Assembly: GCF_010119615.1 (NCBI RefSeq)
Contig: NZ_QOVG01000008.1
Coordinates: forward strand, 142,590 to 206,589
Direction: 5' to 3'
Source: Pseudoxanthomonas gei
Lineage (GTDB): Bacteria; Pseudomonadota; Gammaproteobacteria; Xanthomonadales; Xanthomonadaceae
Length of the DNA: 64,000 nt
A model generated the notes under the pieces. The model saw nothing but the letters and a program-made list of their open reading frames with translations, had not been told where the DNA came from and searched no databases. The position numbers and the translations under genes are program-made. Positions 19,815 through 28,470 of the stretch are shown piece after piece (position 1 is the stretch's first letter; every line of letters begins with the position of its first letter).

Positions 19815-20372
19815 TCAGACGGACATCAGTTCCTGTTCCTTGGCCTTGACTACCTCGTCGACGTCCTTGATGGCCTTGTCGGTGAGCTTCTGGATCTCAT
19901 CCTGGGTCCTGCTTTCCTCGTCCTCGGTGATCTGCTTTTCCTTCAGCAGGTCCTTGACCTGCTGATTCGCGTCACGGCGGATGTTGCGCACGGCGATCTT
20001 GGCGTTCTCGCCTTCGCCATGGACATGCTTGGATAGGTCGCGCCGGCGTTCTTCGGTCAACGCCGGGATGTTGATCCGGATCACCGTGCCGGCCGTGTTC
20101 GGGGTCAGGCCCAGGTCAGAGGCCAGGATGGCTTTCTCCACCGCCGAGACCATCTGCTTTTCCCAGGGGCTGATGGTCAGCGAGCGCGCGTCGGAGACGG
20201 TCACGCTTGCGACCTGGGTCAACGGCATTTCAGAGCCGTAGTAGTTGACCTTCAGGTGGTCGACCAGCGCCGTCGTGGCCCGGCCGGTACGCAGCTTGGT
20301 CAGGTCGTGGCGCAAGGCTTCTATGCTCTTGAGCATGCGCGCCTGGGCGTCTTTCTTGATTTCGTTGAGCAT
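19815..20372 (-). CDS. frr: ribosome recycling factor
   Basis: 185-aa factor that, with EF-G, splits the post-termination ribosome. Length and sequence are canonical: an N-terminal helix (IKKDAQARMLKSIEALR), the signature LRTGRATTALVDHLKVNYYG, SPWEKQM and the Arg-rich TEERRRDLSKHVHGEGE segment. In most relatives it directly follows pyrH; here a cation transporter gene lies between them. Confidence 0.97.
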   Translation of the reverse strand: MLNEIKKDAQARMLKSIEALRHDLTKLRTGRATTALVDHLKVNYYGSEMPLTQVASVTVSDARSLTISPWEKQMVSAVEKAILASDLGLTPNTAGTVIRINIPALTEERRRDLSKHVHGEGENAKIAVRNIRRDANQQVKDLLKEKQITEDEESRTQDEIQKLTDKAIKDVDEVVKAKEQELMSV

Positions 20373-20458
20373 CGCGGTTATCCGGCGTCATCCAGTTAGC
20401 CGGCGATTATACGGGAGGTGGGCGGTTTATCCGGCCCGGCCCGGGTCCCGCCGGGCCG

Positions 20459-21373
20459 TCAATGCGAATGATGCGGCGCCGCATCGTGCAGGTCGTGTCC
20501 GCAGGCGAGGCCGCGCTCTATCTGCAAGGTTGCATGGTTGATGCCGAAACGCTGGTCCAGCGCATGCGCGGTTGCATCGATGAAGGCGTCGTGATCGTGG
20601 TCCTGCGCCCGCACCAGGTGGGCGGTCAGGGCCACTTCATGGGCGCCAAGCGGCCAGATATGCAGGTGATGCACCGCAGTGACGCCGGGTTGCGAGCTCA
20701 GGAACGCATTGACCTCGACCTGGTCGATGTTGTCCGGCACTGCGTCCATGGCGGCATTGAAACTGTCGCGCAGAAGGCCGAAGGTGCCGACCGCGATCAC
20801 CACGCCCACCAGCAGGGCGATGGCCGGATCCAGCCAGGCCCAGCCGAACGCCAGCATGCCGGCGCCAGCCAGCACCGCCGCCAGCGAGACCGCGGCGTCG
20901 GCAATCAGATGCAGGAAGGCGCCCCGCTTGTTCATGTCGTGGTTGTGCCCATCGCGCAGCAGCCAGGCCGCGCCCAGGTTCACGAAGATGCCGATGCCTG
21001 CCACCACCATCACCGGGATCGCCGGAATCGATGGCGGCGCGCTGAAGCGCCGGATTGCTTCCCAACCCAGCGCGCCGGCAAACACCATCAGCAGGATCGA
21101 GTTGGCCAGTGGCGACAACAGCGTCGCGCGCCGCCAGCCATAGGTATGGCTCAGCGTGGGCGGTCGTTGCGCCAGCTTCGCCGCCCCCCATGCCAGGCCC
21201 AGCCCAAGCACATCCCCCAGGTTATGCAGCGCATCAGAGAGCAGGGCCAGCGAATTGGTATGGAAACCGTAACCCGCTTCGAGCGCGGTATAAGCCAGGT
21301 TGATCAGGAGTGCCCAGCCGAAAGCGCGGCTGGCCGATCCATGGGGCAGGTGGGGTGCGTGGGAGTGTGCCAT
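20459..21373 (-). CDS. cation diffusion facilitator (CDF) transporter
   Basis: 304-aa inner-membrane efflux protein, probably a Zn2+/Co2+/Cd2+ antiporter of the CzcD/ZitB type. Six transmembrane helices can be traced. The metal-site motifs SDALHNLGD (helix 2) and HLIADA (helix 5) are present. Both ends are His-rich (HSHAPHLPH at the start; HDLHDAAPHHSH at the end), and a C-terminal cytoplasmic domain has HHLHIWPLG. The ATG at 21373 is chosen over a TTG six codons upstream. Metal specificity cannot be told from sequence. It splits the otherwise conserved pyrH-frr pair. Confidence 0.92.
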   Translation of the reverse strand: MAHSHAPHLPHGSASRAFGWALLINLAYTALEAGYGFHTNSLALLSDALHNLGDVLGLGLAWGAAKLAQRPPTLSHTYGWRRATLLSPLANSILLMVFAGALGWEAIRRFSAPPSIPAIPVMVVAGIGIFVNLGAAWLLRDGHNHDMNKRGAFLHLIADAAVSLAAVLAGAGMLAFGWAWLDPAIALLVGVVIAVGTFGLLRDSFNAAMDAVPDNIDQVEVNAFLSSQPGVTAVHHLHIWPLGAHEVALTAHLVRAQDHDHDAFIDATAHALDQRFGINHATLQIERGLACGHDLHDAAPHHSH

Positions 21374-21578
21374 GGGCTCGAGCGTGACCAATGCGGACTG
21401 GCGGACACAATTACATGCCCAGGTTGGGAGGTCGGTCGCTGCGCTTGCAGTGAAGTCGACGGCTTCGCCGCCCGCCTAAGGCTGATGGCCAATGGTCTAG
21501 TTGATCACTTGCTCTTCGCAGGCCGCGCGGCGGCCGACTTTACCCTTCGCAGCGCCGAAGGCGCTGCATCACCAGCCC

Positions 21579-22304
21579 TCAGCCCCGGCCTTTCACCAGC
21601 GTGCCGATATGCTCGCCACGCAGGATGCGCATCAGGTTGCCGGGCACCGACAAATCGTAGATACGCAAGGGCACGTCGCTGTCGCGGCACAGGGCGAAGG
21701 CGGCCGTATCCATCACCTGCAGGTCGCGACTCAACACCTCGTCGTAGGTCAGCTGGTCGTAGCGCACGGCATCGGGGAACTTGCCCGGATCCTTGTCGTA
21801 AACTCCATCGACCTTGGTCGCTTTCAGCAGCAGGTCGGCGCCAATCTCGATCGCCCGCAGCGCCGCGCCCGAATCCGTGGTGAAGAAGGGATTGCCAGTG
21901 CCTGCAGCGAAAATTGCGATGCGGCCTTTTTCCAGGTGGCGCACGGCGCGGCGGCGGATGTAATCCTCGCACACGTCGTTGATCTTGAGCGCGCTCATTA
22001 CCCGTACGCGGGCGCCGAGCTTTTCCAGTGCATCCTGCATGGCCAGCGCGTTGATCACGGTGGCCAGCATGCCCATCTGGTCGCCGGTGACCCGGTCCAT
22101 GCCGCTGGCCGCCAGCCCGGCACCGCGAAAGATATTGCCGCCGCCGATGACCAGGCCGATTTCAGCCCCTGCGTCGCGGGCCTCGATGATTTCGCGCGCG
22201 ATGCGCCCGATCACAGCCGGGTCGATGCCGTAGTCCTCGGCCCCCATCAACGCCTCGCCGGACAATTTGAGCAGGATGCGGCGGTAGGCGAGGGGAGCAG
22301 TCAT
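21579..22304 (-). CDS. pyrH: UMP kinase
   Basis: 241-aa amino-acid-kinase-fold enzyme that phosphorylates UMP to UDP. The N-terminus [33 protein letters not shown] and [19 protein letters not shown] are diagnostic. In relatives it follows rpsB-tsf directly; here tsf is about 7.8 kb away, with the AIM24/TonB receptor/sulfotransferase island between them on the other strand. The gene therefore needs its own promoter in the 252-bp space shared with the AIM24 gene. Confidence 0.97.
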   Translation of the reverse strand: MTAPLAYRRILLKLSGEALMGAEDYGIDPAVIGRIAREIIEARDAGAEIGLVIGGGNIFRGAGLAASGMDRVTGDQMGMLATVINALAMQDALEKLGARVRVMSALKINDVCEDYIRRRAVRHLEKGRIAIFAAGTGNPFFTTDSGAALRAIEIGADLLLKATKVDGVYDKDPGKFPDAVRYDQLTYDEVLSRDLQVMDTAAFALCRDSDVPLRIYDLSVPGNLMRILRGEHIGTLVKGRG

Positions 22305-22556
22305 GGGTGTCTCTGGCGTGGGGGAAGCAGGTACATTCTAGCCGAGGCCATACGGTACGTCAGGCGAAAGGCTTGCATGAAGCGCGAAAACAGGCGACTC
22401 AGGGCAATGCAGGTGCCGCATGCTCCGATAGCCGCGCTGACGCCTGTGCCTCCAGTCGGCATGCGCTCCCAGAACGGTGCCGGCACGAGGTAGTCGCGGC
22501 CAGGAAGTTTTGCCGCGGCCACGGTATTGCCAGTCATCCATCATCAAGGAACCAAT

Positions 22557-23252
22557 ATGAGCGTGCGTACCCTGCAGGAATTCCTGGCGTCGTCGAAAGA
22601 AAAGGACGTAAGTGGCGATGCCTTCGAACTGGAAAGCCCACACATGCTGGAGGTGCGATTGGACGGCCTGGTGTGGGCCAAGGCCGGCTCCATGGTCGCG
22701 CGCAAGGGCAGCGTCAAATTCACCCGCCAGGGGATCCTGGAGCAGGGCCTGGGCAATCTGCTGAAGAAAATGGTCAGTGGCGAGGGCATGCAACTGATGA
22801 AGATGGAAGGCCAGGGCCGCGTGTACCTGGCCGATGCAGGCAAGAAGATCACCCTGCTGCGCCTCGGGGGCGAGTCGATATTCGTCAACGGCAACGACGT
22901 GCTTGCCGTCGAGTCAGGCGTCGAAAGCAGGATCACCATGATGCGCAAGGTGGCCGGCATGCTTTCCGGCGGCCTGTTCAACGTGCGCTTGAGCGGCAGC
23001 GGCATTGTCGCCATCACCTCCCATTACGAGCCGTTGACGCTGCCGGTGAACGCGCAGACTGGCCCGGTGTTCACCGATCCCAATGCGACCGTAGCCTGGT
23101 CAGGCGGGCTCACCCCCGAGATCATCACCGATATTTCGCTCGGAACACTGCTTGGCCGTGGTTCGGGGGAAAGCGTGCAGCTGCGATTTGCGGGTGATGG
23201 ATGGGTGGTGGTGCAGCCGTACGAGGAGGTGGTCTTCCAGGTCAAGGACTGA
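22557..23252 (+). CDS. AIM24 family protein
   Basis: 231-aa protein of the AIM24 (formerly DUF124/TIGR00266-like) family, a beta-rich trimer-like fold of uncertain function in bacteria. The ATG at 22557 follows AAGGA at six bases. Features typical of the family are the early Gly/Lys-rich motif AKAGSMVARKGSVKF, the repeated beta-strands and the late ...GLTPEIITDIS...GRGSGESVQLRFAGDGWVVVQP, close to the family pattern G-x-x-F-S-G-x-G-x-x-x-Q. It is divergent from pyrH and ends with a clear terminator. Confidence 0.85.
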   Translation: MSVRTLQEFLASSKEKDVSGDAFELESPHMLEVRLDGLVWAKAGSMVARKGSVKFTRQGILEQGLGNLLKKMVSGEGMQLMKMEGQGRVYLADAGKKITLLRLGGESIFVNGNDVLAVESGVESRITMMRKVAGMLSGGLFNVRLSGSGIVAITSHYEPLTLPVNAQTGPVFTDPNATVAWSGGLTPEIITDISLGTLLGRGSGESVQLRFAGDGWVVVQPYEEVVFQVKD

Positions 23253-23280
23253 CTTCCAGTGCCGTGTCGTAGTTGCCCCA

Positions 23281-23306
23281 AGCCGCGCGTTGCGCGGCTT
23301 TTTTTA
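23281..23306 (+). terminator. Rho-independent terminator of the AIM24 gene
   Basis: An 8-bp stem, AGCCGCGC/GCGCGGCT with a GTT loop (23281-23299), followed by a run of seven to eight T residues. It lies 28 bp after the AIM24 stop codon. Confidence 0.9.
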
Positions 23307-23434
23307 CTTGCGCGGGGTTTATTCGGCAGATTTCCTGGCTTGCACCAATTGTGGGAAAGAGGTGCCACATTGACCCGTGGACTGGCGCAATAAGTCATCG
23401 CAGTGACCAAGCTTGGCAAAGTTCCCCAACAAAT

Positions 23435-23450
23435 TGTGATAGACATCACA
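23435..23450 (+). promoter_or_regulatory. Clp/CRP-type binding site
   Basis: TGTGA-TAGACA-TCACA, a perfect match to the CRP consensus TGTGA-N6-TCACA, which the xanthomonad regulator Clp also recognises. It is the only such palindrome noticed by eye in the window and lies 152 bp before the TonB receptor start codon, within the only AT-rich stretch of this intergenic region. Confidence 0.7.
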
Positions 23451-23601
23451 TTATCGGCATAATCTCACGTAACCCAATCCCAACATTTAATTAACCTGTT
23501 ATTAAGGCGTGTGGCCAAAGTCGTAGGACCAAAGTCATGTTTTTCGGAGGGCGGGCCCGTCCGGACGTCCATGTGAAGTCAACCTGCAGCGGGGAATCAC
23601 A

Positions 23602-26600
23602 GTGTCCAAACGCACCTTCAATCGCGCGCTCCGGCGCAGCGCCCTTACCCTGGCGCTCGGCGTGTGCTTCAACTCCACCGTCTATGCACAATCCAATACC
23701 TCCGGCGCGGTGTTCGGCCAGGCCCCCCCGGGCGAGACCGTCCTCGTCGAAAACCCCTCCACGGGTTTCAGTCGTGAAATTTCAGTAGGCAGCGACGGAG
23801 CATTCCGAGTTTCGGCGCTTTCCCCCGGCACCTATCGCGTCACCTTGCGGCGCGCCGATGGTACGACCTCCACCCGCGAGGTCTCGGTCAATGTAGGCAC
23901 GGGTGCCTCGGTGAACTTCGGTCCGGCCGGCGGTGGCGGGGCTGTCAATCTGGACGCGGTGACCGTGAGGGGCGTGCAGCTGGTCAACCCGATTGACGTT
24001 TCCTCGGTGGAATCGACCACCATCCTGACGTCGGCCCAGTTGGAGAAGATCCCGGTGCCGCGCGATACAACGTCCGTGGCCCTGCTGGCACCCGGCACCG
24101 TGCGCGGCGACAACGCCTTCGGCAACCTGGCGTCGTTCGGTGGGTCCTCGGTCGCCGAGAACCAGTATTTCGTCAACGGTTTCAACGTCACCAACTCGTT
24201 CCGCAGCCTCAACTTCTCCAAGGTCCCCTTCCAGGCCATCGCTGAGCAACAGATCAAGACCGGTGGGTATGGAGCGGAATTCGGCCGTTCGCTGGGCGGG
24301 GTGGTCAACCAGATCACCAAGCGGGGCACCAACGAGTTCAAGGCCGGCGCCAATGTGTTCTGGTCACCCAATTCGCTGCGCTCGGACGTCGATAACGTCA
24401 TCTATTCCAATCCCCTGGAGGCCAGCGATTTCGGCACGTTGGCCGAAGACAACAGCAAGGACTCGCAGGACGAACTGGTTACGAGCGTATGGGCGGGAGG
24501 CGCGCTGGTACAGGACCGGCTTTTCGCCTATGGACTGTTGTCGTACGGCAAAACCGATTCGGACACCTGGGGTGACAGGAATGCCTTCACCAACCGCAGC
24601 GGTACGCTCAAGAATCCGACCTGGCTGGCCAAGTTCGACTGGAACATCAACGACAGCAACAAGCTTGAACTCACCGCCTTCTCTGACAAGCAGGACACCG
24701 AGACCCGGGTCTACGCCAACACCCCGGGCGAAGTCGATCGCGGCGCCTATGCGGGGACCTTGTTCGATACCCAGGGCGGCGACAACTACGTGCTCAAGTA
24801 CACCGGGTACCTGTCCGACAGCTTCACCCTGACGGCTTTGTATGGGCATGGTGTCTTCAAGCGCCAGCAGCATCTTGAAAATCCGGATGGTTCGCGGGTG
24901 ACCTACAACGGCGACATCACCACCGCTTATACGACCAGCATCACCGGGACGACGGCCCTGGGTGGTTGCCCGGTGATCCTGGACCTGCGTCCCGGCTATC
25001 GCCAGGACATCACCGGAACCTATGGCAGCTTCTGCAACCTGACCAATGGCGCCTTGCTGCAGGCCGAGAACAACGAGGATACCCGCGACCAGTACCGCAT
25101 CGACGCCGAGTGGATCCTGGGCCCGCACCAGTTGCGCTTCGGCGTGGACATCGACAACTACGAATCGGTGGCAGGCGAGGCCAACGCCGGTGGCTGGCTG
25201 TGGCGCTATTCCACTCAGAACGGTCCCGATGGCAAGGCGCAGACGGGTGATGAAATCGACGTCGTCCGTCGGCAGACCACGGCCCGTGGCACCACCCTCG
25301 AGGTCAAGCAGCAGGCTTTCTACATCGAGGACAGCTGGAGCGTCACAGAGAATTTCCTGGCCTATCTGGGCGCACGCTGGGATACCTTCGAGAACCTGGA
25401 TGCAAACGGCCAGGCCTTCGTCAAGATCAAGAACCAGTTCGGCCCGCGCCTCGGCTTCTCCTGGGACGTGAATGGCGATTCGACCTTGAAGATCTACGGC
25501 AATGCCGGCCGCTACGCGCTTCCGCTGACTCCCAGCGTCGCCGTTCGCGGCTCCAGTGCCTCCATCTACCAGCGCAGCAACAACAACCGTTTTTCCGGGG
25601 TCGATCCGGTGACAGGCGCCCCGATCCTGATCGGTCCGCTTAATCCGCTGAACCTGATCAACGGTGAAGACGGCAACGCCCATGACCCGAACACCATCGC
25701 CAGCAAGAACCTGGATCCGATGTACCAGGACGAGTTCATCCTGGGCTTCCAGAGCGCATTGACCGACCACCTGAATTTCGGTGCGCGGGGCATCTACCGC
25801 AAGCTGAAGGCGGCCATCGACGACAACTGCGACTACACCGCCATCACCGACCTGGCTGATGCGGACGGGCTGGACTACACGGTGCCGAATCCGGGCTTCC
25901 CGTATTGCCGCCTGTTCAATCCGGGCGAGGACGCCGTCATCGTCACCGACCTCAACGGCGATGGTATCTACACCACCTACACGGTTGAGGGAGATCGCCT
26001 CAGCCCGCAGGCCAAGCGTTCGTACAAGGCGCTGGAGCTATTCCTGGACGGCAGCTGGGACAAGTTCTTCTTCCAGGCGTCTTACACGCTGGGCTACAAC
26101 AAGGGCAATACCGAAGGCGGCGTGAAGTCGGACATCGGCCAGGGCGACACCAATACCACCCAGGACTTCGACTATCGCGAACTCACGGTCGATACGGAAG
26201 GCTATCTGCCCAATGACCGTCGCCACGCCCTGAAAGTCTTCGGCAACTACGATGTGACCGACGAGTGGTCGGTGGGCGGCAACCTGCTTGTACAGACTGG
26301 TCGGCCAATCAACTGCCTGGGCGTACTGGACCAGAATCCGCTGCTCCCGGAACCGGCTGGAACGGATCCGGACGGTGACGGCAATTTCGGCGAGACCAAC
26401 TACTCGCCACACCCCTACGGCTCCGGCTTCATGCGTTGCAGCAATTCACCCGACGGCGCCTCGAATGACGCCACCGTGTCGGCGGTCCCCCGTGGTACCG
26501 CGGGTCGATTGCCGACGACAACGACGTTCGATCTGAATGTGGCTTACCGGCCGTCGTTCGCGCCTGGCCTGCAGTTCAAGATGGACGTATTCAACGTGTT

Positions 26601-26736
26601 CAATACGCAGAAGGTCGTCGCTGTCAGCGACGTGGCTGAGGATTCGGCAACGGGCAATCCGTTGAATACCTACCTGCTGCCACGCGCCTACCAGGCCCCG
26701 CGTAGCGTCCGCTTCATGGTCCAGTACGACTTCTGA
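23602..26736 (+). CDS. Oar-like TonB-dependent outer membrane receptor
   Basis: 1044-aa outer-membrane protein. GTG start at 23602 with GGGGAA upstream; signal peptide to about residue 29 (TLALGVCFNSTVYAQ). After it comes a carboxypeptidase-regulatory-like beta domain (about 30-110: SGAVFGQAPPGETVLVENPS), then the plug (DAVTVRGVQLVNPID; VAENQYFVNGFNVTNSF; GRSLGGVVNQITKRGTNEF) and a 22-strand-type barrel ending ...FMVQYDF with the terminal Phe. This is the Oar architecture common in xanthomonads and myxobacteria, whose ligands are largely unknown. A strong terminator follows, and two TPR-sulfotransferase genes lie downstream. Confidence 0.93.
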   Translation: MSKRTFNRALRRSALTLALGVCFNSTVYAQSNTSGAVFGQAPPGETVLVENPSTGFSREISVGSDGAFRVSALSPGTYRVTLRRADGTTSTREVSVNVGTGASVNFGPAGGGGAVNLDAVTVRGVQLVNPIDVSSVESTTILTSAQLEKIPVPRDTTSVALLAPGTVRGDNAFGNLASFGGSSVAENQYFVNGFNVTNSFRSLNFSKVPFQAIAEQQIKTGGYGAEFGRSLGGVVNQITKRGTNEFKAGANVFWSPNSLRSDVDNVIYSNPLEASDFGTLAEDNSKDSQDELVTSVWAGGALVQDRLFAYGLLSYGKTDSDTWGDRNAFTNRSGTLKNPTWLAKFDWNINDSNKLELTAFSDKQDTETRVYANTPGEVDRGAYAGTLFDTQGGDNYVLKYTGYLSDSFTLTALYGHGVFKRQQHLENPDGSRVTYNGDITTAYTTSITGTTALGGCPVILDLRPGYRQDITGTYGSFCNLTNGALLQAENNEDTRDQYRIDAEWILGPHQLRFGVDIDNYESVAGEANAGGWLWRYSTQNGPDGKAQTGDEIDVVRRQTTARGTTLEVKQQAFYIEDSWSVTENFLAYLGARWDTFENLDANGQAFVKIKNQFGPRLGFSWDVNGDSTLKIYGNAGRYALPLTPSVAVRGSSASIYQRSNNNRFSGVDPVTGAPILIGPLNPLNLINGEDGNAHDPNTIASKNLDPMYQDEFILGFQSALTDHLNFGARGIYRKLKAAIDDNCDYTAITDLADADGLDYTVPNPGFPYCRLFNPGEDAVIVTDLNGDGIYTTYTVEGDRLSPQAKRSYKALELFLDGSWDKFFFQASYTLGYNKGNTEGGVKSDIGQGDTNTTQDFDYRELTVDTEGYLPNDRRHALKVFGNYDVTDEWSVGGNLLVQTGRPINCLGVLDQNPLLPEPAGTDPDGDGNFGETNYSPHPYGSGFMRCSNSPDGASNDATVSAVPRGTAGRLPTTTTFDLNVAYRPSFAPGLQFKMDVFNVFNTQKVVAVSDVAEDSATGNPLNTYLLPRAYQAPRSVRFMVQYDF

Positions 26737-26776
26737 CCGCTTAGCAAAAAAGACAGTAGTCCTTCTCTCTCTTGTC

Positions 26777-26801
26777 GGCCGCCTTCGGGCGGCCTTTTTT
26801 T
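26777..26801 (+). terminator. Rho-independent terminator of the TonB receptor gene
   Basis: Stem GGCCGCC/GGCGGCC with a TTCG tetraloop (26777-26794) and seven T residues (26795-26801), 41 bp after the receptor stop codon. Confidence 0.92.
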
Positions 26802-26864
26802 GCCCGGTTCAGCAGCGTGATGGTCCACGCGATATGCTTGGTCATCACCGATCGAACCGAGCCG

Positions 26865-28436
26865 ATGAACGAAGCGCTGGCGGCACATTGGAGCGAGGCG
26901 CGTCGCCATGAGGCTGCAGGGAACGTGCCTGCGGCCAAGGCGGCGTACGAGGCCATGCTCGGCATCGAGCCGATGCTGGTGGTTCCGCCGTTGCGACTCT
27001 CCCGGTTTGCCCAGGTCGAGGATCGCTATGTCGATTCCCGTGCGCACGCCTTGCAGGCAAGCCGCATCGCGTTGCTCACCGGCGCCGGCAAGGACGTGGG
27101 CTTCGTCACCCTGCGCCTGCTCTTCTTCGCAGAAGATGGCGAGGTGATGCGGGTCATCCAGGGGCTGGACTGGTCCAATGGCGAAGTGCTGAAGCAGGCA
27201 GCAGTGCTTGCGCAGCACCTCTGGCTGGTGGGGCAGCACCAGCAGGCGCTGGAGTTCCTGATGCAGGCTAGTAAGCGGGTACGCCCCGATGCGCGCTTGA
27301 GCTACACGCGGGCCAACGTACTGAGGTCACTGGGCCGGCTGGACGAAGCCACCGAGCATTACGAGTACGCCCTGCAACTCAGTCCATACGATCCCTATTT
27401 TCACTGGTCGCTGGCATACCACCAGGCTGCGGCTCCGCCAGGCGCGCGCCTGCCGCGGATCAAGGCTGCGCAACGCCAGCATCCATACGATTCCCTTGAG
27501 CAGGCGCACCTGCTGTATGCGCTGTTCAAGGAGCTGGATGGCATGGATGAAACAGACGCGGCCTGGAGTGCCTTGTGCGAAGGTGCAGCGCTGGTACGCG
27601 CGAAATTGCAGCATGATCCGCAAGCCGAGGCCAGTCAGTTCGAATACCTTCGGCAGGCGGTTCCGCCCGTTCCTGCGTCGCCTGTTCCGGCCACCAAGGA
27701 CGGTCCCGTCCCGGTCTTCATAGTGGGCATGCCGCGCACCGGAACCACGCTGCTGGACCGCGTGCTGGGGAACCACCCGGACGTCGTCTCGGTGGGTGAG
27801 CGCAATGATTTCGACGCGGCCGTCAGTGAAGCTTCCGATCATTTTTTCAAGGGCGGACTCCGCGAGCGTGAATGGGAAAAGCTTGATGGAATGGATTTCG
27901 CCAAGGCCGGTGACGTCTACCTCAGGCGTCTGGGGGCCATGGCCGGCAACCACCGCTTCTTCATCGACAAGAATCCGCAGAACTTCTTCAATATCGGCCT
28001 GATCCTGCGCGCGCTGCCTAATGCGCGGATCCTGTGCATGCGGCGCGATCCCATGGACGCGTGTTTTTCCAACTTGAAGGAATTGTTCGAAGGCGGTGCG
28101 TATGCCTACAGCTACGCAGCCGAAGACCTGGCACATCACCATCGCGGGTTTTCTTCCTTGCTCAGGCATTGGGAGAATGCCGCGCCCGACCGGGTGCGCA
28201 TCGTTGACTACGAGAGGCTGGTGAAAGACGGGGTTGGGACCTTGCAGCTCGTGCTGGATTTCCTGGGCCTGGAGCCTGCTCCCGGCATGCTCGACATAAC
28301 CCGTAATACGGCGCCGGTTTCCACAGCCAGCAGTTCGCAGGTACGGCAACCCATCCACGACCGGAATATCGGAGCCTGGAAGCGCTATGGGGCCCAGCTG
28401 GAGCCGCTGCGCCTGATGCTGGAAGGTGCTGCATGA
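26865..28436 (+). CDS. TPR-repeat sulfotransferase family protein (copy 1)
   Basis: 523-aa cytoplasmic protein with N-terminal TPR repeats (about residues 1-250, e.g. RLDEATEHYEYALQLSPYDP) and a C-terminal sulfotransferase domain. The PAPS 5'-phosphosulfate loop is at about residue 283 (PVFIVGMPRTGTTLLDRVLG). The 3'-phosphate motif is ARILCMRRDPMDACFSNLKE, and DKNPQNFFNIG precedes it. The start at 26865 (MNEALAAHWSEA) is inferred; an upstream ATG at 26820 is possible, but earlier ones fall inside the terminator. No signal peptide. The substrate is unknown: protein tyrosine, peptide or glycan. Confidence 0.88.
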   Translation: MNEALAAHWSEARRHEAAGNVPAAKAAYEAMLGIEPMLVVPPLRLSRFAQVEDRYVDSRAHALQASRIALLTGAGKDVGFVTLRLLFFAEDGEVMRVIQGLDWSNGEVLKQAAVLAQHLWLVGQHQQALEFLMQASKRVRPDARLSYTRANVLRSLGRLDEATEHYEYALQLSPYDPYFHWSLAYHQAAAPPGARLPRIKAAQRQHPYDSLEQAHLLYALFKELDGMDETDAAWSALCEGAALVRAKLQHDPQAEASQFEYLRQAVPPVPASPVPATKDGPVPVFIVGMPRTGTTLLDRVLGNHPDVVSVGERNDFDAAVSEASDHFFKGGLREREWEKLDGMDFAKAGDVYLRRLGAMAGNHRFFIDKNPQNFFNIGLILRALPNARILCMRRDPMDACFSNLKELFEGGAYAYSYAAEDLAHHHRGFSSLLRHWENAAPDRVRIVDYERLVKDGVGTLQLVLDFLGLEPAPGMLDITRNTAPVSTASSSQVRQPIHDRNIGAWKRYGAQLEPLRLMLEGAA

Positions 28437-28470
28437 AGCAGATGCGTACCTTCGTTGCACCGTCTTCCCG

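Larger units (their letters stand above)
23253..23601 (+). other. intergenic region upstream of the TonB receptor
   Basis: 349 bp without a gene. It holds the AIM24 terminator, then an AT-rich stretch with a perfect Clp/CRP-type palindrome, -10-like sequences at 23458-23463 (CATAAT) and 23486-23491 (TTTAAT) without good -35 partners, and a 5' untranslated region before the GTG at 23602. Its AT content differs strongly from the rest of the window, as expected of a regulated promoter. Confidence 0.7.

Noticed and set aside
20373..20458. GC-rich palindrome after the CDF gene as a terminator
   Set aside because: A CGGCCCG/CGGGCCG stem exists but has no T run on the coding strand; could be incidental in GC-rich DNA.
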